A stretch of 64,000 bases of DNA from Corydoras sp. C115 (taxonomy: Eukaryota; Chordata; Actinopteri; Siluriformes; Callichthyidae), in the NCBI GenBank assembly GCA_019802505.1, contig JAFMOC010000011.1, positions 124,001 to 188,000 of the forward strand, given 5' to 3'. A program made the position numbers and the translations under genes. The notes beneath the pieces were generated by a model. The model saw only the letters and a list, made by a program, of their open reading frames with translations. It did not search any database and was not told the DNA's origin. Shown here piece by piece: positions 1 to 10,047 of this stretch; the first letter of the stretch is position 1; every line of letters starts with the position of its first letter.

Positions 1-495
1 TGTTAATTGAATAGTCTTTTTGGGTGTTTTTGTTGTTAGATATTAAAACTACTGTCGGTTAGTTAGAATATAACTATATAGAATAACTGGTTTCAGTCCT
101 AGTTTCGGTCTGCTGCCTATTTGCACCTTGCGTTGAACGTGTGATTGTTCCGGAGGGGGCGTGTCCCGGTGGTAAACACTTAAAAGTCGGCAGTTTTCAC
201 TAAAACCTCAAAACAAGTCAGGCGTTTGTGTAGGAAGTAACTGCTGTAGCTTTGATTAACCTGTTGTGCATCTTAGATCGGTGTGTCGGTACCCCTAGAG
301 TCCCGGTAATTCCAATATTTTATCCTAATCGTTGTTAATTGAATAGTCTTTTTGGGTGTTTTTGTTGTTACATATTAAAACGACTGTCGGCAAGTTAGAA
401 TATAACTATATATAATGACTGGTTTCAGTTCTAGTTTCGGTCTGCTGCCTATTTGCACCTTGCGTTCAACGTGTGATTGCTCCGGAGGGGGTGTG
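1..495 (+). repeat. Partial tandem duplication of the L2 5' UTR
   Basis: Bases 1-163 recur at 333-495 with few differences (period 332). Both begin 'tgttaattgaatagtc' and run to a 'ggaggggg' motif. The 169 bases between them (164-332) are not repeated. The same 5' UTR occurs once, in reverse, at the right edge of the window (about 63840-63990). The stretch may act as a promoter, as 5' UTRs of LINEs do; that is inference. Confidence 0.85.
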
Positions 496-651
496 GCTTT
501 AGTTTCATCCGCGCTACTTAAGAATCGTAGATACGCTGACGCAACAGCGGCAGTGACAGCCTTTTCTGTTCCGTCTCTCATGTGTGAAGACCTATTCGTG
601 TAAAGACCTGCGAGTCTAGCTGCGCAGGTCCACCGAGAAAGGACAACGACA

Positions 652-2830
652 ATGCAACTAAGGACATCTCTAAGTAGTCAATCCATTTTCTTACCCATTC
701 ACACCTTTTTCTTCAGCATGTGTTTTCAGTTCATCCCTGTCATTTCCTCCTCACACAGACGCTCCTTTCCTCAGAGGAGAAGGCGCACTCTTGAATACCT
801 GCGAACTCTGCAGCAGGTGAATACAAGCAAGCGCTTCACCTTCTCTGCAGGACTATGGAATTGTCAGTCAGCCACCAAGAAATCTGATTTCATTCCTGCT
901 TTTGCAGCTCATGCTGGTCTTCAAGTTTTAGCCCTCACTGAGACGTGGATTCGTCCCGAAAATTCTGTGACACCAAGCTGCCCTTTCAACAAATTTTCAC
1001 TTCTCTCACTCCTCGTATCGGCAAAAGAGGAGGTGGTACAAGTTTGCTTATTACCCACAAATGGAAATTCTCTCCTCTTACACTTTTATCAAACACTGTC
1101 TCATTCGAATTCCATGCACTGGCAATCACTGACCTGGTTAAATGTAATTTTCTTGTCATCTATCCTCTATCAACTAGATAACTTCGTCGAGGAATTTGAA
1201 TTTGAATTTATCATCTCTCCCAGATGATGGTTGTCCTCGGCGATTTCAACATTCACTTAGACCGACCATACGCTGCTGAGTTTCTTGATCTTATCTCCAG
1301 TCTGGACTTCCATCTACTCCACACCTCAGCTACCCACCGGGCTGGCAACCAGCTCGACCTCATCATGACGCGCTCATGTTTCTCTTCGGACATACACATC
1401 ACTCCACTTCATGAATCAGACTACTTTTTCATACAGTTCTCTGTTTCTCTTCCACCACCTCCCGTGATCATCAGTAAAACATCTCAGGTACGTCACAATC
1501 TTAGCACTCTCGCTAACACACTCTTTGCGGACTTGGTTACAGATGCCCTTCCTAGCATCAGTAACTTCTTAACCCTTGACACTAACACTGCATCAAGCAC
1601 ATTCTGCTCCACCTTGGCTTCATGTCTTGACTGGGTCTGCCCAAAATCCACCAGGAAAACACTCAGTTCTCTGTCCAGTCCCTGGCTCACAGAGACGCTT
1701 CGGAAGCAACGCACTTCTCTTCGATCCACAGAAAGAAAATGGCGTAAGTCTGATCTGTCCAGATTTAGAAACATACCAGTCCTCACTCGCCATTTTCTTG
1801 AAGGATGTAACTGCTGCTAAATCCTTGTTCTTCCAGTCCAAGTTAACATGCATCTCAGATGCCCGCACCTTATTCAGTACTTTCAATTCACTACTAACTC
1901 CTCCCTCACCCCCTCCCAACACCTCTCTGTCAGCTGATGTCTTTGCAACCTTTTTTACAGAAAAGATCGAGGGCATCAGCAAACTCTTTCATACTCACCA
2001 TTTCCACAACACTACATCTCACACATCCAGCCATCCAACCCTCTCCTCCTTCTCCCCTGTTGCAGAATCTGACATCTGCAAAATTCTTCTTACCAGTAAC
2101 CCAACTACTTGCTCCCTTGATTCCATCCCTTCCCACCTTCTTCAATCCATCGCCTCCTCCATCACACCAGCACTTACAGACATCATTAACTCCTCTCTCA
2201 CGTCTGGTACTTTTCCAAATTGTTTCAAATAGATTAAATTTCTTAATCAGAATAATCTCCTTGATCCCAATCAGTCGCATTGCTCTCTGTGATTGACTCA
2301 CTTAAATCTGCCAAAGCTAAATCTCAATCCTCTGTCCTCATTCTGCTAGACCTTTCTGCAGCTTTTGATACAGTAAATCATCAGATTCTACTGTCCATTC
2401 TATCTGAATTAGGCTTCTCTGATACGACAATTGAATGGTTTCGATCTTATCTCACAGGAAGAACCTTCAAAGTGTCATGGAATGGGGAGATCTCTAACTG
2501 GGCACACACTCACTCACACAGACACATACACACTATATATGGGGCAATTTGGAGGACTCAATCGACTTGAGGAAACCCACGCGGACACGGGGAGAACATG
2601 GAAACTCCACCCAGATGGGGATTCGAACAGGGAATCCCTAGCGCTGAGAGGCGAACGTGCTAACCACTAAGCCACCATTAAATTTAGAAAAAACAGACCT
2701 TCTCATTATCCCAGCTAAACCCTCAATCCATCACGACCTGACCTTCCAAATTGACGGCTCCACAATCTCCCCAACTGATTCGGTCCGGAACCTTGTTTTC
2801 ACAACTCCCACCTTAAACTCTCTGATCATG
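652..2830 (+). pseudogene. L2 endonuclease-reverse transcriptase, broken copy A
   Basis: The N-terminal part (652-1820, in shifting frames) shows the APE-type endonuclease: a LWNCQSATKKSDF block, LALTETWI, and VVLGDFNIHLDRPYAAEFLD near 1224-1290. The linker follows to 2232 (segment ending TFPNC). At about 2230 roughly 130 bases are missing relative to the copy at 61417-62397, so the frame runs into a stop and the first RT blocks are gone. RT resumes at 2280-2500 (DSLKSAKAKSQSS, AFDTVNHQ), breaks at the SINE, and a last coding scrap (LLIIPAKPSIHHDLTFQIDG) lies at 2690-2760. Not functional. In an intact L2 this protein nicks DNA and reverse-transcribes the element RNA at the nick. Confidence 0.85.
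2498..2684 (-). mobile_element. V-SINE-type tRNA-derived SINE, 3'-truncated, inside L2 copy A
   Basis: The reverse complement begins with the tRNA-like head 'ggtggcttagtggttagcac', a B-box-like 'gttcgaatcc', then 'gagtttccatgttctcccc'. It is the same family as the full copies at 14174-14512 and 34224-34585 but lacks their 3' half. L2 coding sequence resumes immediately after it at about 2685, with an L2 deletion at the junction. Confidence 0.85.
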
Positions 2831-2967
2831 TTATCATCAAATAACAATCAGGTTTGATGATTTTACAGTGTAGTTGGTTTTCTGCATAACTTCTGATTTG
2901 TAATGTTCTCATTTGTAAGTCGCTTTGGATAAAAGCGTCTGCTAAATGACTAAATGTAAATGTAAAT

Positions 2968-3549
2968 ATAACCACACCTGATCACTATTATTAAGGAAAC
3001 CTTGAGCCAAAAACACAGCTATCCAATGCACTGATCAGAGACCAGGTGAAAAATACAAATGGAACAACAGTACTTTATTGTGGAGTGGACAGTGACAACC
3101 ACATCAAGGTACCAACCCACTCGACAAATATTGCCATCGAACAAAGTGTGCTATGTCAGACAATACATTTGTCCAAGACCAAACAGTGGTGGGTTCCGCT
3201 TAATGCACATGCTCAGTGTTATATCCATAAGTTCGCTTTAGAATGTAGATGGATGAGTGCTGCCAGCGTTCCTGCAAAGGTTAAAGAGGTAGAGGATCAA
3301 CTGTTGTTCCAGAAGAAGGCTTCCTTTTAAAATGATGCACATAAAACCTGCAAACAGTTTGATGAAGACAAGCAGAATAAGAACTTGGGTTACTGGAACC
3401 ATGTCCTGATGAGACTACATAAACTTATTTGTTTCGGGCAGTTAAATTAGAGCTCGCGCCACAAGACCTGGAGTTGGGGGTTGTAAAGTAGGATGTTCCT
3501 TGCTATGTGTATTTGTGACACACTGAATGTGTGTTCACATTAGTGTATT

Positions 3550-3555
<6 letters not shown>
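2968..3555. other. No gene; possible Tc1 transposase scrap at about 3280-3450 (+)
   Basis: Around 3390-3430 a conceptual reading resembles the Tc1 block that precedes the first catalytic aspartate (YWNHVL followed by D-E-T codons in another frame). A 94-codon frame over 3046-3330 has no recognisable domain. Everything is broken and short, so the Tc1 reading is tentative. Nothing else is recognisable here. Confidence 0.35.

Positions 3556-3613
<58 letters not shown>
3556..3613. repeat. (TA)n microsatellite
   Basis: About 58 bases of uninterrupted TA dinucleotide. Confidence 0.95.
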
Positions 3614-3616
<3 letters not shown>

Positions 3617-4727
3617 ATATGTTATAAGAGATTGTTCTATTAGATGTTAAATTGAATGGACCTTTTTTTTGTTTTTGTCCCTAATCTCTAAATTCTGGAC
3701 TTTTGTTAAATTAAAATCTGTGTGAACTGATCCCTCTGACCTCCAGGGGCACAGTGTCAATTGTGGGCGCAAAGATGTGACTCTGGGGAATAGCAGGAAG
3801 TGCCTCTCAGATGAATCTGAGAGTTCAAACTGAACGCACGTCTTACACGGTCTTCTTTTTGTGTCCTGTCATCCAGGTGGGAAATCAGTAAATGTTCACA
3901 AATATAAAGTAATTAAACACTGTAATACAGATTTAATTGTCTTAAATTGTAGATTGGGTGTATGAAGAGGTATTTTAACCATGTGAGTTGGCGAACGCAT
4001 GGCGATAATATTAGTTATCACGGCTAATTAGCTATGCGCATGGCCATCGTTATTACGGTAATTCTATTCCTGGTTATCTATGCGCCTGGCCATCGTTACT
4101 ACGGTAATTCTCTCCCAGCTTAGTGGTTTCGCGTCTGGCCGCTGTCCTTATATGTATGCATTCATTCAGCAGCATTAGTCATTTCAGCTACAATTGCACA
4201 GTTGGCTATCGCCATTATTGTTCATAAGCTTTGTACTTTGGTCAATTGAAAAAAATACTCAATGCAGAAGCACTAAACGCAACTCAACTTATTAAGAGTG
4301 TATCAAATTTAATGTGTTAACATTAAACAAGTGTCTGCTGGTGTATATGTATTTAGGTATGTTTTGTAGTCGAAGTGGTAGAGGTAGTGTGTAGAAGAAA
4401 ATTTAGACAAGGGTAATTTGTACCTAGATATTTACTGTAAGGGACAGGGTTATTTTCCTCTTACTTGAGAAGGTGAAATGTTTATTCTCTTGAGAGTATG
4501 TAAAGTGCAAATGTGACATGCATTACTATGTGTAACTGCAAAAGGAGAGGAGTATTGACCAAATGCGAGTTGTGTAAGTTTAATTAACGAGATGAATCTG
4601 AGAGTTCAAACTGAACGCACGTCTTACACTGTCTTCTTTTTGTGTCCTGTCATCCAGCACCCTGCATGCCGGGGTAACATAACTGTTGCGATCCAACCCA
4701 CACACCATGGGGGGTGTAACAGATTAT
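3614..4727 (+). promoter_or_regulatory. Probable 5' LTR and leader of the gypsy element, edges unresolved
   Basis: This AT-rich stretch sits directly upstream of the primer binding site and ends '...gggtgtaacagattat' before it. It has a TATA-like 'ccttatatgtatgc' at about 4147 and a roughly 46-base tandem duplication at about 4033-4115 ('ggccatcgtta' units). A matching 3' LTR is absent because the element is truncated, so the LTR start cannot be placed. Part of it could be unrelated flanking DNA. Confidence 0.45.
3811..4657 (+). repeat. 66-bp direct repeat, copies at 3811-3876 and 4592-4657
   Basis: Both copies start 'atgaatctgagagttcaaac' and end 'cctgtcatccag', with one base difference. 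They are separated by 715 bases. The second copy lies about 70 bases before the gypsy primer site. The repeat could record a tandem duplication inside the LTR or leader. Confidence 0.85.
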
Positions 4728-4745
4728 TGGGGGCTCGTCCGGGAT
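4728..4745 (+). other. Primer binding site, complementary to tRNA-Pro
   Basis: The 18-mer tgggggctcgtccgggat is the tRNA-Pro type of primer site, the same as is known from gammaretroviruses. It lies between the LTR-like region and gag. Minus-strand DNA synthesis in LTR elements starts from such a site. Confidence 0.85.
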
Positions 4746-4965
4746 TAGCGCCATCTACTGGTCGGTATGCTAATCTTCAACTTCCTTTAAAATCTGGGAC
4801 AAAGGTCAAGAATCAACGCTGATGCAGGTGGAGCCATTCAGAAGACCACTGGTGATCTACATCACAAGCTAAATTGAGTCAACGCTACTGCAATGGGGTT
4901 CGAGAAAGAGGAGAGGATCGCCGGAATTGTACCACTTCGTGTCTGGAACTGTGAGAAAAACCAAC

Positions 4966-5400
4966 ATGGCCAGCAGTGAGAGGAAGAGCCTGGTATGGGA
5001 CATCAGGAAGAGCCTGCTCAGTCTGCCAGAAGAAGGACTTTTCCAGATTGGCCAAAGTGTTGGGACAGTGCCAGGTGAAGACCCATCAGAGCTTCAGGTG
5101 GGAGATCAAGAAGGAAACTTTGAACATATACAGCAGTTTATTTACAGTCCCCATTTACTTGAGTCAGAGGATGAAGGTATGGCAGAGTTGTTGGTTTTAA
5201 AAGATGCTATTGATAATGTTAGACGTGCACGCGGTGTTAATCTACCTATTGCAACAGCTGAGACAGTTTCAACGTTACCTAACAAAAATGTATTAGATTC
5301 TCCATGTAATGTGACTCTAACACTGGACACTTCACCCATGATGATGCCTACTAGACCAGATAACATAGTTAGAGGGTATAGGATCTATGTCCCCTGGTGA
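4966..5400 (+). pseudogene. gypsy gag, N-terminal segment
   Basis: 144 codons from the first ATG after the primer site (context 'accaacATGgcc'). No named domain is visible, but the position and the acidic middle part fit a gag matrix-like N-terminus. It ends at a stop inside a perfect 20-bp inverted repeat (5372-5418). The next gag segment continues in another frame and overlaps it by 14 bases. The frame change is probably a defect caused by the inverted repeat; a programmed shift is less likely. Confidence 0.7.
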
Positions 5401-5418
5401 CATAGATCCTATACCCTC
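5372..5418. repeat. Perfect 20-bp inverted repeat with 7-base loop inside gag
   Basis: Left arm gagggtataggatctatgtc (5372-5391), loop ccctggt, right arm is its exact reverse complement (5399-5418). It straddles the stop of the first gag frame and the start of the second. As RNA it would be a very stable hairpin. Confidence 0.95.
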
Positions 5419-6505
5419 ACTAGCTGTACAACTTGCACATACGGGCCATAGTACTAACGCCATCGACATGAGTACTGCCCAAGGAGCTACTGCAGGGGTT
5501 GAAGAACTGAGCAAGAGACTCCTCCAGTGTTTAGATAGACTGACGCCGCAATCTGCACCACCAACTGCACCAGTTTCTAGTCAAAAACAGGTTGGCCAGC
5601 AAACAGGGTTGGAGCCACAACAGGTGGATGAGAGACTAGGACTAATTCGAGATCTTTCTTTCCTTCCTCACCGAGAATTAAAAATTTTAGGTGGTCAAAT
5701 TGGCGATGATACAGCAGATATTAGCTATAACAGCATTTGTAAGCAGATAGATGAGGGAGTAAAAGAGAATGTTAGTGAGCCTGAAATAGTCAGAGGCCTA
5801 CTCAGAATAATTAGACCTGGCACTTTCAAGGACATGCTTATGAACAGCGACAACATGACAATAAGTGAGCTCAAGGGTTTTCTTCAGTCACACCTAGGAG
5901 AAAGGAACAGCACTGAGCTATTTCAGGAGTTAATGTGCACACAACAGAGAGAGCATGAGAGTCCACAACAGTTTCTTTATCATTTAATAGGGCTAAAGCA
6001 GAGAGTCTTATTCACATCTAGACAGTCAGAAGCTGACGTAAAATACCACCCTAGTACCATAAAAGATGTGTTCTTACATACAGTCTACCAAGGCATAGGG
6101 CCAAGGTATAACAATATTCGCAGTGAGCTGAAGCCTATACTTATGGACAGTAAAGTTGCAGATGAGACAATATTGAAACACATCATGAAAATAACTAGTG
6201 ACGAGAATGAAAGACAGCGAAGAATTGGGCCAAGTTCTCATCCCCGCCACACCAATGTACACGGCGCGCAGCTAGAAGCAGAGCCAATGAGAGATAGTGC
6301 TGCAAAGAGAGAAACAAATGAGCGTAAAAGTAAGAGTGACACCATACAACAGCTCACGGAGAAAATAGAGGCGCTAACCAAGATAATAGGGTCCATGAAA
6401 CAGCCCATACAACCAGAAGATCCAAGCGGAAGATGCCATTGTTCCATCAACCGACCAGCTGACCACAAGATGAGAGAGGTTCTATGGTTGTCCAAGGTGT
6501 GTTGA
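5387..6505 (+). pseudogene. gypsy gag, capsid segment
   Basis: 372 codons with a first ATG at 5387. The N-terminal third is Gln/Pro/Thr-rich. The central part (roughly residues 90-270) has the spacing of a gypsy-type capsid: a block around IRGLLRIIRPG-like residues (seen as VRGLLRIIRPGTFKDML), a helix-rich stretch with FQELMCTQQREHESPQQF, and KHIMKITSDENERQRR near the end. A lysine/glutamate-rich coiled segment follows. It ends by frameshift just before the zinc knuckle. The product would form the particle core that packages the element RNA. Confidence 0.75.
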
Positions 6506-7007
6506 ACAAAATCTTCCGAACTGTAACCACTGCTTCTCTTGTGGTGAAGATGGTCACAGGGCTCTGGGCTGTATGAAAAGAGTGAAGCAGCAGGGAAACG
6601 GGACTCGGGTCACCGTGGAGGGACACACAGTGACCAGACCACAACAGTTCCGCGATGAAGAGATGGACAAGACTAGGTACACAGGTGATGCTGAAGAGAA
6701 AGTGTGTGTGGCCAAGAGTCAAAGACCAAAGAAATCGTCTGGGAAAAAGCTACCAAGTCCGTCACCAACAAGTGGCCAGCTCATTGATCTAATAGGGAGG
6801 AAGGCCCTGACAAAATGCAACTTGAATGGTCTATCAGTGAATGCTTTAGTAGACACAGGTGCGCAAGTTAGTATAATCGCCATTAGTGGCGATCTCATTC
6901 CTTTTGATGGCTGGGTTGTAATAGCTGTCAATCTACCAGGAAATGAAGACATTCTTGATAAGTCAACATCCAGTAGATACACCTCTACTTGGTTTCAATG
7001 TGATTGA
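6477..7007 (+). pseudogene. gypsy nucleocapsid zinc knuckle and aspartic protease
   Basis: In the frame that reaches the ATG at 6573, a CCHC knuckle CFSCGEDGHRALGC is encoded at 6531-6572 (C-x2-C-x4-H-x4-C), preceded by a C-x2-C pair. About 95 residues later comes the protease active site ALVDTGAQVSII (near 6843-6878), with the DTGA signature of retropepsins. After that the frame drifts and ends at 7007, while the downstream pol frame opens at 6943. The knuckle binds RNA and the protease processes the polyprotein. Two frame changes separate this segment from its neighbours, so the polyprotein is broken. Confidence 0.8.
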
Positions 7008-9309
7008 AGAGTTAATCCAGGGCAAACCAGAAAAGCTTGTTCCAACATTAATACGCCTTATTTGTACTGCCATATCTGTTCCAAGTGATAAAGCACAGGG
7101 AGTGGTGAATTTCGTACAGACCAAGAAAATGTGTACTCAGCAAAGACGAGTAAAAACTGGCCATCGCAATCTAATTATTCCTGCCGGACATGTCACGTGG
7201 GTAAAGTGCAGAATCCCAGTCGGTCATGACTGGTCTGATCCTTTGTTGCTTTTCGAGCCAAATGAGTCTAATGTAGCAGTCGAGCAACTGGATGTGGGAA
7301 CAGGGTTGTTCGAGATTCGGGACAGTAGAGACCCATATGTAAGTGTGCCAGTAGGGAATCACACAAAGCACGACATACCCCTCCCACGTAAAGCCATCAT
7401 TGGTAACATCCAACCTGTCAAAAGGATTGTGGAAACAGACTTGCCTCTCGCCCAACCGCCAAAGCTCAGGGACTGCAACAGCACTGTTTCACAAGCAGGC
7501 ATGGAGTCATCATTGTGGCATCTTCCAGTAGAATTGAGTCACCTAAGTGAACTACAGCAAGAAGTGGTCAAACAGATGCTCTATGAGAAGTCTGCAGCTT
7601 TTGCTAAAGACGACAGTGACATTGGGTGTATCCCCAGCTTACAAATGACTTTGAGTCTTAAAGATGATATTCCTGTCCAAAGGGCATACTCCTCTATTCC
7701 TAAACCATTGTTCCGAGAGGTAAAAGATTACATACATGATCTCTTAGCTAAAGGTTGGATAGTGAAGTCAAAGTCTCCTTATTCAGCTCCTGTGGTGTGT
7801 GTGCGCAAAAGAGACGGTTCACTTCGACTTTGCATAGATTATCGTCTAGTGAACCAGAAAACTGTTCCAGATAGACATCCTCTGCCGAGGATTCAAGATT
7901 TAATTGACACTTTGCGTGGGCATTCCTGGTTTAGAATTCTGGACCAAGGTAAAGCATATCACCAAGGGTTTATGGCTGAGGGATCCAGACACCTAACAGC
8001 CTTTATAACACCATGGGGCCTGTATGAATGGGTCCCTTTTGGTCTTTCGAATGCTCCAGCTGCATTCCAGAGGAGCATGGAGGAGATGCTGGACTCGCTC
8101 AGGGACGAATGTTGTATCGCATATTTGGATGACATTTTGTGTTATGCTAAAAACTTTAAGGAACATGTTGATGGAGTCCGCAATGTCTTGAGAGCACTCC
8201 AACGACATGGGGTAAAACTAAGACCAGAGAAATGTGAACTTTTCCGCCAGGAAGTGAGATATGTGGGCCGCCTTGTGTCTGCAGAGGGGGTGAGAATTGA
8301 CCCGAAAGATCTTAAGGCGGTGAAAACTTTGGAGGAAAAACCCCCACGGACTGTGGAAGGTGTTAGAAGACTGCTGGGTTTCCTCAGTTATTATCGTGGT
8401 TATATCCAAGATTTTGCCCGCATCGCCAAGCCTTTATATGAACTTTTACAATTCAAGTCCAATGCGACACAAAGTCAGTCTACACAAAAGTCTAAGGGGC
8501 CCCAGTTGCCCTCTAAATTGACTGTAACCTGGACACAAGTACACCAAGTTGCATTCGAACAACTCATTGGCAGGTCCAGTCCACCAGTTTTAGCCTACCC
8601 TGATTTTGATTCCCCATTCGTGCTACACACAGACGCCTCAGAGAAGGGCCTTGGGGCTGTGTTATATCAACACCAAGGGGGAAAATTAAGCGTAATCGGA
8701 TATGGTTCAAGAACGTTAACAGTGGCAGAACGAAACTACAGGCTCCACAGTGGGAAGCTGGAGTTCTTGGCGCTGAAGTGGGCAGTGTGCGAGAAGTTTA
8801 GAGACTACTTGTATTACGCGCCCCACTTCACTGTTTACACTGACAATAATCCCCTGACCTACGTGATGAGTACTGCAAAATTGAATGCGGTTGGACACCG
8901 TTGGGTTGGAGAACTGTCCGACTTCCGATTTTACATTAAATACCGACCAGGAAAGTTCAACATTGACGCTGATACATTATCCCGCATTCCACTTGACATT
9001 GACGAACTGGTGGCAGAGTGTACTGAGGAACTGTCACAAGAGGTTGTGTGTGCCACCTGGGAGGGGAGTGGAGTAGCTCATAGAAAGTATGTGGCATGGA
9101 TCGCTGCCCTCAACTTATCTACTTATCATGATACCAAGGCACAACGAGAGGATCCAGCGATTAGAGAGGTGATAGAACTTAAAGAAGCTGGGGTAGTACT
9201 AGACCGTGGGGTGAGAAGACTGCAGGATGGAGCAGCTAGGAAGCTGTTATATGAGTGGAACAAGTTATGCTTTGAAGATGGGCTTTTGTACAGGCGAGCT
9301 ACTGGATGA
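6943..9309 (+). pseudogene. gypsy pol: reverse transcriptase and RNase H
   Basis: 788 open codons. After a protease-RT linker, RT begins near residue 250: WIVKSKSPYSAPVVCVRKRDGSLRLCIDYR is split over 7755-7850 (blocks SPYSAPVV and LRLCIDYR), then FGLSNAPAAFQR, and the catalytic YLDD at 8121-8132. The RT thumb/connection contains LLGFLSYYRGYI. RNase H follows with LHTDASEKGLGAVLYQ (about 8625), YTDNNPLTYV (about 8840) and DADTLSRIP (about 8965). The third RT block reads LDQGKAYHQ, where most gypsy elements have an L-D-L-x-x-[GA]-Y-H-Q pattern. The frame closes at the stop at 9307-9309, just before the integrase domain. Long open frame suggests a fairly young copy. Confidence 0.85.
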
Positions 9310-9339
9310 AGACAACTTGTGTTACCATGCAAATATAGA

Positions 9340-9400
9340 CAAATTGCAATAAAGCACCTCCACGATGAAATGGGACATGTTGGCACTGAGCGAGTGGTGT
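9340..9400 (+). pseudogene. gypsy integrase remnant (start of zinc-binding domain)
   Basis: A reading around 9355-9398 gives HLHDEMGHVGTERVV, which matches the H-x(3-5)-H half of the integrase HHCC finger. The CC half and the catalytic core are absent. The following 200 bases (9401-9608) are AT-rich and hold nothing recognisable. Confidence 0.7.
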
Positions 9401-9608
9401 GTTCAAATGTTACAAACATTCTATAGTTCGCAAGAAAAATGCACAAATTACTAACAAAATTACTTTTTATATAGAAAAATAAATTCATGTTTACAATTAC
9501 TTTTGTAATTCAGTTTAGATTCTTCCTAAATGTACCTTTTCCTTTAATTTACCTAGCAGTGGTCCCAAAGATTCATCCACCAAAATTCACCTTTGTTAAC
9601 AATGTGAG

Positions 9609-9943
9609 TGTAACAGGTGCCTAGGGCACCTGTTCTTCATTGAGTTAATTAACTTTAGTTCATGGTCGTCATTTAAGTTAATTAACTCTTTCTTTTCATT
9701 GGTTTGCTTTGTGCACGTGGTCGGTTGTCTGTATGTATTTATTTCCGGTGTTCCCCTTCCTCCGTGCACGTTGTTATATTTATGTTCGCTCGCGTTTGTA
9801 CCTATGTTCGCTCATGTTTTTTGGTGTCCCTACACCTTTAAATAGATTCCTTTGGTTCTATTACCTGCATGCCTGGCTCCCTTCAGCGCATTAAGGCACT
9901 TTTTCTGCGCAGCCGCTTTAGGTCGAGGTAAGCGAGCGTTACA
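9609..9943 (+). promoter_or_regulatory. Candidate LTR (TGTAAC...GTTACA) of an LTR-like element
   Basis: 335 bases bounded by the inverted hexamers tgtaac and gttaca, the usual TG...CA form of LTR ends. It contains the palindrome ggtgcctagggcacc near its start and a TATA-like 'tttaaatag' at about 9836. Bases 9624-9660 recur at 12009-12047, at the far side of the coding block, in the same orientation. No clear primer site follows at 9944. An LTR is the best reading, not a proven one. Confidence 0.5.
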
Positions 9944-10047
9944 GAAACGACGTGCCAATCAGTTGGAGAGTCCAGAGCCCAGGTAAGCGTTTTTTTAATT
10001 TTTCTTTGTGGGGGCCGTAAACCCTCGTATTCGCAACGCCCTCCATC

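Larger units (their letters stand above)
1..2967 (+). mobile_element. L2-clade LINE, copy A (broken, 5' end at or beyond window edge)
   Basis: Non-LTR retrotransposon in forward orientation. It has a 5' UTR, an endonuclease-RT reading frame from about 652, and the usual fish L2 3' end at about 2880-2967, where a 'gtcgctttggataaaagcg' motif leads into short ATGTAA repeats. RT blocks such as LLDLSAAFDTVNHQILL are readable around 2340-2400 and match the copies on the other strand at 49841-51320, 43350-45245 and 60713-63999. It is dead: several frameshifts in the endonuclease part, a deletion near 2230 that removes the start of RT, and a SINE at 2498-2684 with loss of the catalytic YADD region. 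The clade call rests on RT motifs and the 3' tail. Confidence 0.9.
4728..9400 (+). mobile_element. Ty3/gypsy LTR retrotransposon, 3'-truncated
   Basis: Order of parts: tRNA-Pro primer site, gag (two frames), zinc knuckle, aspartic protease, RT, RNase H, then the first few residues of the integrase zinc-binding domain. RT before integrase places it in Ty3/gypsy rather than Ty1/copia. The sequence stops resembling the element at about 9400; the integrase core, any later region and the 3' LTR are missing. Three frame changes are visible (about 5390, 6480 and 6940). It cannot transpose on its own. Confidence 0.9.
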
